DNA from: Candidatus Zixiibacteriota bacterium
GTDB lineage: Bacteria; Zixibacteria; MSB-5A5; SM1-73
Direction of reading: 5' to 3'
NCBI GenBank assembly: GCA_023129805.1
Contig: JAGMBK010000017.1
Location: 1-17,617, forward strand
DNA length: 17,617 bases
In this document: positions 13,154 through 17,617 of the stretch, piece by piece
Position numbering within the stretch: position 1 is the stretch's first letter
How the letters are laid out: each line of letters begins with the position of its first letter
Program-made: the position numbers and the translations under genes
The notes under the pieces: model-generated
Databases searched by the model: none
What the model was told of the DNA's origin: nothing
The model's input: only the letters and a program-made list of their open reading frames with translations

Positions 13154-16100
13154 ATGATTACCAGACGGGTAAAAGTTCTTGCTCCCATTTTTTTGATCCT
13201 GTTGCTTCTGGTAGGTGGAACAGTTTGGGGAGGGATGGTTAACAAAGATCGCGACTGGCAAATCATGCAAAAGCGCTTGTGTGAATGCCAATCTTTCCAA
13301 CAGATACCAGCTCCCGTGGTAAAGGACGGTCTTAAAGATGGTGGAGATTTGATCTGGTGGTTTCAGGGGATCGAAAACGTGGTATGCGTCTCTAAATTCG
13401 TGGATGTAGACGGGGATGCTCTTCCTGATGTGCTGGTAGAGACCTACGACGCTGGAGCTCCTCAACAGGATCATTTTTATTGTATCAAAGGGAACAGTCC
13501 GGGCTACGGCACGGTTCTCTGGTCCTGCCGCCCTCCCGGAGGACCGAGCAACAGCGGCGGATACGGTGATCAATGCGTCTCCTATACCGAGGATGTAAAC
13601 GGGGACGGTCATCCCGATGCCCTTCTGGGCACAGCCTGGGGGGGACGAACTGCCTACACCATCGATGGTCAGAATGGAGATGTGGTGTGGTCTTATGATA
13701 CCTATGACGAGCCTCCATATGAATCAGGGTGGATCTATAGCATTTGTCCCATACGGGATTTGAATGGCGACGGCATAGACGATGTCCTATTTGGGGCAGG
13801 ATCAGATGCAGACGCCGCTTTCTGCGTGGACGGCACCAATGGCAACCTGATCTGGAAGTTTTCAGCATACGATGCGGTCTTTGCCGTGGCGGAGATTGCG
13901 GACGTTAACACAGATGGAAAAAACGATGCCCTAATCGGTGCAGGAGATTCCTATGATGACCGAATCATCTGCGTCTCAGGCGCCAGCACGGGATCAGCCA
14001 CCGTATTATGGGAGCACAGTTTTGGAGCGTCGGTTCACGACGTTGCCGCCATTGAGGACGTGAACGGAGATGGAGTACAGGACGCATTAGCCGGAGTGTG
14101 GAACGGGTATGTATATTGCAGAAGCGGTGCCAACGGAGCGCATATCTGGAGTTATTATGTAGGGTTATATCAGTATGTGATGCGAGTTGTCCCTATCGAC
14201 GACATTGATGACGATGGCATTCAGGATGTTCTTATCGGTTCATGGTTAAATGCCATAATTTGCGTTTCTGGTGTCAACGGAGCCGAAATTTGTAGCTACA
14301 CTGTGGGAACATTAAACGGAGGGGACGTGTGGACAGTGGATGCCATTGACGACGTAAATGGTGACGGTTATCCCGAGGCTTTGGGAGGATCATTCGACTA
14401 TAAAGTGTATTGTGTTGATCTGAGAGCATGTAGCACACTCTGGACCTACTACACCGGAAATCGTGTTTTCACGGTGAGAGGTCTTCCCGATGTAAACGGA
14501 GACGGCACACCCGACGCTCTGGCTGGAACCCAGATGCTTGGCAAATCAGGAGGAAAAGCTTATTGCATCTCAGGCGGTATCCCTTTGGACACTGTGCCCC
14601 ACATTGTTTCTACTACCCCAGCACAGAATGAGTTGAACGTGCCTGTCAACACCGATATATCGGTGACTTTCGATATTGATATGGACCAGACCACTATCAA
14701 CGACTCCACTTTTGTGGTGAATGCATGGTCTACAGGACTTCACCAGGGCACGATTACCTACAACAGTGGGACTAAAACTGCAATCTTGGATCCAGACAGT
14801 AATTTCGCTGTAGGGGAAATCGTAACTGTTGTGCTCACCACCGATATTCAATCATCCTACGGATGTGCTCTGGAAAGCAGTTACGTTTGGTCCTTCACCA
14901 CCGAAGTCAGCGAGGAAAGCCCCGGTACCTTCGCTCCCGATTCGGTCTACCCAGTCGGTGAAAGCCCTTGGTCAGTTTTTGCGGCTGATCTTGATGATGA
15001 TGGTTACGAAGAGATCATCACGGCAAATTCCGGTTCCGACAATGTCTCGGTTCTACTCAACAATGGAGACGGCACCTTCGCCTCCGATTCGGTCTATCCA
15101 GTCGGTGAGGAACCATGGTCGGTCTTTGCTGCTGATCTTGACGGTGATGGATACTCTGAAATCATAACTGCAAATATGTATGACAACACTGTCTCGGTTT
15201 TACTGAACAATGGTGATGGTACCTTTGCTACCCAATCGGTCTATCCGGTGGATGAAGGCCCTGTCTCTGTATTTGCAGCCGATCTTGATGGTGACGGCGA
15301 CCTGGACATGACAACTGCAAATATGCTTTCTGACAATGTCTCAGTTTTATTGAACAATGGAAATGGCACCTTCGCCCCCCATTCGACATATCCAGTTGGT
15401 GATTTGACTATGCCTGTATCAGTCTTTGCTGCTGATGTGGATGGTGATGGTGATCTTGACCTCCAGACCGCTAATTATGGTTCCTACGATGTCGCGGTTC
15501 TGCTGAACGACGGGAATGGGACCTTCACGCTCTCTTCGCTCTATCCAGTCGGTGATCTTCCTTTGTCGGTTTTTGCTGCTGATCTTAATGGAGACGGTGA
15601 TCTTGACCTTGAAACTGCAAATTGTTATTCCGACAGTGTCTCGGTTCTATTGAACAATGGAGATGGCACCTTTGGCACCCACTCAGCCTATCCAGCTGGT
15701 GATGGCCCTTGGTCGGTTTTTGCTGTCGATGTTGATGGTGATGAAGACCTCGACTTAGCAACTGCAAGTGAGTTTTCCAGCGACGTCTCAGTTCTTTTGA
15801 ATGACGGGGATGGTAGTTTCACCCCCCATTCGGTCTATCCAGTCGGTGACGAGCCTTACTCAATCTTTGCTGCTGATCTTGATGGTGACGGTGACCTTGA
15901 CCTGGCAACTGCAAATCATGGCTCTGATAATGTCTCGGTTCTTTTTAACTGCCTTTACACTGGTGACTGCAACGGGGATAGCGTGGTGAACATTGGTGAC
16001 GTGGTGTATTTGATAGGCTATCTATACAGAGACGGTCCTGCTCCTGACCCTGAAGAACTCGGGGATGTTAATTGTGACGGAATCGTTGAGTTAGGTGACG

Positions 16101-16156
16101 TAGTTTACCTGATAAACTATGTCTTCAAAGGTGGTCCACCACCGAAATGTTGTTAG
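13154..16156 (+). CDS. large secreted FG-GAP/VCBS propeller protein with Big_5-like domain and type I dockerin
   Basis: The 1000-aa product starts at ATG 13154, 5 nt after a full AGGAGGTGA (13140-13148); the in-frame GTG at 13145 lies inside that site. A signal peptide spans about residues 1-26. Residues 55-470 hold eight D-x-N/D-x-D-G calcium-loop motifs (for example D-V-N-G-D-G-H-P-D-A-L-L-G), a beta-propeller of FG-GAP/PQQ-like blades. Residues 482-584 are an Ig-like Big_5 domain (P-A-Q-N-E-L-N-V-P-V-N-T-D-I-S-V-T-F). Residues 591-935 are seven VCBS repeats of 49 residues, a second propeller. The C-terminus (937-1000) is a pair of dockerin motifs (G-D-C-N-G-D-S and G-D-V-N-C-D-G, each followed by G-D-V-V-Y-L-I) ending P-P-K-C-C. 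It is probably exported and perhaps held on the surface by a cohesin encoded elsewhere; carbohydrate or protein binding is possible, and no catalytic domain is seen. Confidence 0.88.
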   Translation: MITRRVKVLAPIFLILLLLVGGTVWGGMVNKDRDWQIMQKRLCECQSFQQIPAPVVKDGLKDGGDLIWWFQGIENVVCVSKFVDVDGDALPDVLVETYDAGAPQQDHFYCIKGNSPGYGTVLWSCRPPGGPSNSGGYGDQCVSYTEDVNGDGHPDALLGTAWGGRTAYTIDGQNGDVVWSYDTYDEPPYESGWIYSICPIRDLNGDGIDDVLFGAGSDADAAFCVDGTNGNLIWKFSAYDAVFAVAEIADVNTDGKNDALIGAGDSYDDRIICVSGASTGSATVLWEHSFGASVHDVAAIEDVNGDGVQDALAGVWNGYVYCRSGANGAHIWSYYVGLYQYVMRVVPIDDIDDDGIQDVLIGSWLNAIICVSGVNGAEICSYTVGTLNGGDVWTVDAIDDVNGDGYPEALGGSFDYKVYCVDLRACSTLWTYYTGNRVFTVRGLPDVNGDGTPDALAGTQMLGKSGGKAYCISGGIPLDTVPHIVSTTPAQNELNVPVNTDISVTFDIDMDQTTINDSTFVVNAWSTGLHQGTITYNSGTKTAILDPDSNFAVGEIVTVVLTTDIQSSYGCALESSYVWSFTTEVSEESPGTFAPDSVYPVGESPWSVFAADLDDDGYEEIITANSGSDNVSVLLNNGDGTFASDSVYPVGEEPWSVFAADLDGDGYSEIITANMYDNTVSVLLNNGDGTFATQSVYPVDEGPVSVFAADLDGDGDLDMTTANMLSDNVSVLLNNGNGTFAPHSTYPVGDLTMPVSVFAADVDGDGDLDLQTANYGSYDVAVLLNDGNGTFTLSSLYPVGDLPLSVFAADLNGDGDLDLETANCYSDSVSVLLNNGDGTFGTHSAYPAGDGPWSVFAVDVDGDEDLDLATASEFSSDVSVLLNDGDGSFTPHSVYPVGDEPYSIFAADLDGDGDLDLATANHGSDNVSVLFNCLYTGDCNGDSVVNIGDVVYLIGYLYRDGPAPDPEELGDVNCDGIVELGDVVYLINYVFKGGPPPKCC
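14924..15958 (+). repeat. seven tandem 147-bp coding repeats (propeller blades)
   Basis: Units begin at 14924, 15071, 15218, 15365, 15518, 15665 and 15812. All are 147 bp except the fourth, which is 153 bp (two extra codons). Each encodes G-T-F, S-x-Y-P-V-G, S-V-F-A-A-D-L-D-G-D-G, a T-A-N motif and V-S-V-L-L-N-N-G-D. Repetition is visible at the DNA level, indicating expansion by unequal crossing-over, and it will complicate assembly. Confidence 0.92.
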
Positions 16157-16429
16157 TCCGTAGGTCGGGTTGCGAGCTACCCGACATCCTTGTTTGTCGG
16201 GCTGTCCAAATGGACAGCCCGACCTACAGTTTCTGGTGACTGCAATGAGGATGGCGTGATAGACCTTGGGGATGTGGTTCATTTAATAAACTATCTATAC
16301 AGAGACGGTCCTGCTCCTGACCCTGAAGAACTCGGTGATGTTAATTGTGACGGAATGGTTGAGTTAGGTGACGTAGTTTACCTGATAAACTATGCCTTCA
16401 GAGGTGGCCCGCCGCCGAAATGTTGTTAG
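16157..16429 (+). pseudogene. second dockerin module in frame after a single TAG
   Basis: Downstream of the TAG at 16154-16156 the same reading frame stays open for 90 codons to a TAG at 16427. The first 26 codons cross a palindromic repeat. From 16235 a complete dockerin pair follows (G-D-C-N-E-D-G then G-D-V-N-C-D-G-M, each with L-G-D-V-V-x-L-I-N-Y, ending P-P-P-K-C-C). It closely matches the end of the preceding gene at a 273-bp offset; about 130 bp (16287-16420 against 16014-16147) are nearly identical. No ribosome-binding site serves any start codon, so it is either a remnant of a tandem duplication or a C-terminal extension reached only by stop-codon readthrough. Confidence 0.7.
16160..16228. 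repeat. inverted pair of palindromic repeat units after the dockerin gene
   Basis: The outer arms GTAGGTCGGG (16160-16169) and CCCGACCTAC (16218-16227) are complementary. Inside, GTCGGGT/ACCCGAC (16164-16170 and 16179-16185) forms one hairpin, and GTCGGGCTGTCCA (16196-16208) pairs perfectly with TGGACAGCCCGAC (16211-16223). The right unit has the same TGTCG...CGACCTACA ends as copies A-D; the left unit is its reverse. Confidence 0.8.
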
Positions 16430-16523
16430 GTCGGGTTGCGATCCCGCCTTTGGCGGGAGAGCTACCCGACATCCTTGTTTGTCGGGCATCCTTCGGATTC
16501 ATCCTGAACGGAAGCCCGACCTA
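16427..16523. repeat. second inverted pair of palindromic repeat units
   Basis: Same layout as 16160-16228: outer arms TAGGTCGGG (16427-16435) and CCCGACCTA (16515-16523), an inner GTCGGGT/ACCCGAC hairpin, and a GTCGGGC/GCCCGAC hairpin (16481-16487 and 16514-16520). It differs by a nested CCCGCC/GGCGGG hairpin inserted into the first loop at about 16441-16459, and by a different, longer loop in the second. The first TAG of the repeat is also the stop codon of the second dockerin module. Confidence 0.78.
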
Positions 16524-16571
16524 TCGCTTATATCTCCGCTGAATCTTCCCATTCAGCATATAACTGCTGTT

Positions 16572-16658
16572 GGGGCGGAGGTTGTACCCTTCAGGGCGAG
16601 TCCCCGCCCCTTTTCTACGGTCAGACGACCGCCCCCACCCGTACGGGCGGGCGTCTGA
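16572..16658. repeat. GC-rich nested palindromes in the gap before the last gene
   Basis: GGGGCGG (16572-16578) pairs with CCGCCCC (16604-16610) and is followed by TTTT, so it could act as a terminator for the dockerin gene. Then TCAGACG (16621-16627) pairs with CGTCTGA (16652-16658), with nested CCGCCC/GGGCGG and CCCGTACGGG inside. The 379-bp stretch 16430-16808 consists mainly of such palindromes; I see no gene in it. Confidence 0.55.
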
Positions 16659-16808
16659 GCGGATGGAGGTGCAACCCCTGTCCGATCTGGGGCTTTTCCC
16701 TTTCAAAGGCGTATTCCAATCGTGCTTATTCAAAAAAACGTTTTAGCTTGCCACAGTGAATGACGATATAAAAAAGGGGAGGAGTTCCCTTAAGTCACAG
16801 GAGGAAAT

Positions 16809-17617
16809 ATGTCTGCTGAGATGATTAAATTATTGCGTAAGACGCCAATCTTTTCAACATTCGATTCTTCCAGCTTGAAGAAGATTTCCGGTTTTTTTAA
16901 GGAGAGATCCTATCCTTCCGACGAGGTGTTTTTTCAAGAAGGAACCTTGGGTGATACCCTCTACATTATTAAGGAAGGTGCAATAAAGATTACCCAAACA
17001 GCTAAGGATGGGGAGGAGGAAACCAGTCGAGCTTTAAGGAGGGAAGGGGATATTTTTGGAGAATCGGGTTTTCTTGATGAGTCGCCTCGCCCTGCAACTG
17101 CTCAAGCAACAAAGACAACCAAGGTTTTGCAACTGTCCAGGTCAGATTTTCTCACTATACTCAATAATCATCCGTTAATCGCCTATCAAATCATCAAAGT
17201 TTTAAGCTTACGGCTGAAGCAATCTGATCTGCGGGTAATTGAGGAGCTGAAAGAGAAAAATGAACAGCTTCAGCAGGCAAACCGTGAGTTGCAGAAGACG
17301 GCTGAAACGGTAAAAAATCAAGAGCGGTCAGATGAATCCTCAGGAACCGCAGGAGGGGAGGAGAGATTTTCGGATCGGCTACTCTCTTTTGTTCCTTATC
17401 CGGTGATTTTCACAGGCGAGGATGATCTCATCTCCTTTTTCAACAAAGCGGCGGAGAAGGAGTTCGGCTACAAAAGCGAAGAGATAATGGGGAAGCCAGT
17501 TAAGATATTGTGGAATGAAGCTTTCTGGTCTCAGTTTTCTCCGGCCATTCAAAAAGAGTTGCAGGAGAGAAGCGTGTGGGAGGGGGAAATTGTAGCTAAG
17601 AAAAAGAATGGAGAACA
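16809..17617 (+). CDS. cyclic-nucleotide-binding plus PAS signalling protein (3' end beyond window)
   Basis: An open frame starts at ATG 16809, 4 nt after AGGAGG (16799-16804), and runs without a stop to the end of the window (269 codons). Residues about 10-125 are a CAP-family cNMP-binding domain: L-R-K-T-P-I-F-S-T-F, then G-D-T-L-Y-I-I-K-E-G-A-I-K-I, and the phosphate-binding cassette G-D-I-F-G-E-S-G-F-L-D-E-S-P-R-P-A-T-A. Instead of a Crp helix-turn-helix, a coiled coil follows (about 145-170, E-K-N-E-Q-L-Q-Q-A-N-R-E-L), then a PAS domain from about 192 (S-F-V-P-Y-P-V-I-F-T and F-N-K-A-A-E-K-E-F-G-Y). The missing output domain is probably a histidine kinase, GGDEF or phosphatase. The P-A-T segment has Pro before Ala where cAMP binders have Arg-Ser/Thr-Ala, so the ligand is uncertain. 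Confidence 0.85.
   Translation, partial: MSAEMIKLLRKTPIFSTFDSSSLKKISGFFKERSYPSDEVFFQEGTLGDTLYIIKEGAIKITQTAKDGEEETSRALRREGDIFGESGFLDESPRPATAQATKTTKVLQLSRSDFLTILNNHPLIAYQIIKVLSLRLKQSDLRVIEELKEKNEQLQQANRELQKTAETVKNQERSDESSGTAGGEERFSDRLLSFVPYPVIFTGEDDLISFFNKAAEKEFGYKSEEIMGKPVKILWNEAFWSQFSPAIQKELQERSVWEGEIVAKKKNGE

Noticed and set aside
14924..15958. CRISPR-like array
   Set aside because: The repeats are 147 bp, contiguous and in frame within a coding sequence; there are no spacers and no cas genes.
15801..15989. Short open frames in other frames of the propeller repeats (also near 14829 and 15585)
   Set aside because: They recur with the 147-bp period, are repetitive shadows of the main frame and lack start signals.
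16748..16772. Promoter TTGCCA/TATAAA before the cNMP-binding gene
   Set aside because: The boxes are only 13 nt apart, too close for a sigma70 promoter.

Overview
The window looks like chromosome of an uncultured or little-studied Gram-negative bacterium, most likely from the FCB-related candidate phyla (Zixibacteria, WOR-3/Stahlbacteria, TA06 and relatives). The reasons are moderate GC, signal peptides and a lipobox typical of an envelope with a periplasm, a very large secreted FG-GAP/VCBS protein ending in a type I dockerin of the G-D-V-N-C-D-G / L-G-D-V-V-Y-L-I-N-Y kind, and many dispersed palindromic repeats. The placement is inference from protein style, not from a marker tree. Every gene is on the + strand except a fragment at the extreme left edge.

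1-573: a divergent promoter region. On the minus strand it serves a truncated glycosyltransferase-like gene that runs off the left edge. On the plus strand it serves the translation operon.
573-3521: housekeeping operon pth - rpsF - ssb - rpsR - rplI - bifunctional nuclease (DUF151). The ssb reading frame carries an apparent one-base deletion near 1980; its conserved tail lies in another frame up to 2072.
3596-7475: envelope genes. These are an LppC/LpoA-like protein (TPR plus type 1 periplasmic-binding fold), a small conserved-looking protein behind its own promoter, a two-TM protein with a possible PH-like domain, a coiled-coil protein of unknown role, and a DJ-1/PfpI-fold lipoprotein.
7515-9265: an accessory island. 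Two toxin-antitoxin style pairs (MNT nucleotidyltransferase/HEPN, then DUF433/DUF5615) are separated and bounded by copies of a roughly 32-nt palindromic repeat ending in CGACCTACA. The outer copies extend to a 29-nt imperfect direct repeat. A dense block of palindromes, including a possible three-way junction, follows.
9335-12902: a 614-aa GlmL/MutL-family actin-like ATPase, a solitary minimal nucleotidyltransferase, and a 375-aa protein of unknown function with a barrel-sandwich-like N-terminus and a KOW-like C-terminus, closed by a strong intrinsic terminator. No B12-dependent mutase is present, so the partner of the GlmL homologue is open.
13030-16530: a promoter and a 1000-aa secreted protein (propeller 1, Big_5/Ig-like domain, a second propeller of seven 49-residue repeats, dockerin). 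A duplicated second dockerin follows in the same frame behind a single TAG and a palindromic repeat.
16809-end: the start of a cyclic-nucleotide-binding plus PAS regulator that runs off the right edge.

The parts most worth a second look are the palindromic repeat family and its relation to the toxin-antitoxin modules, the GlmL-like/375-aa pair, the in-frame second dockerin, and the broken ssb.
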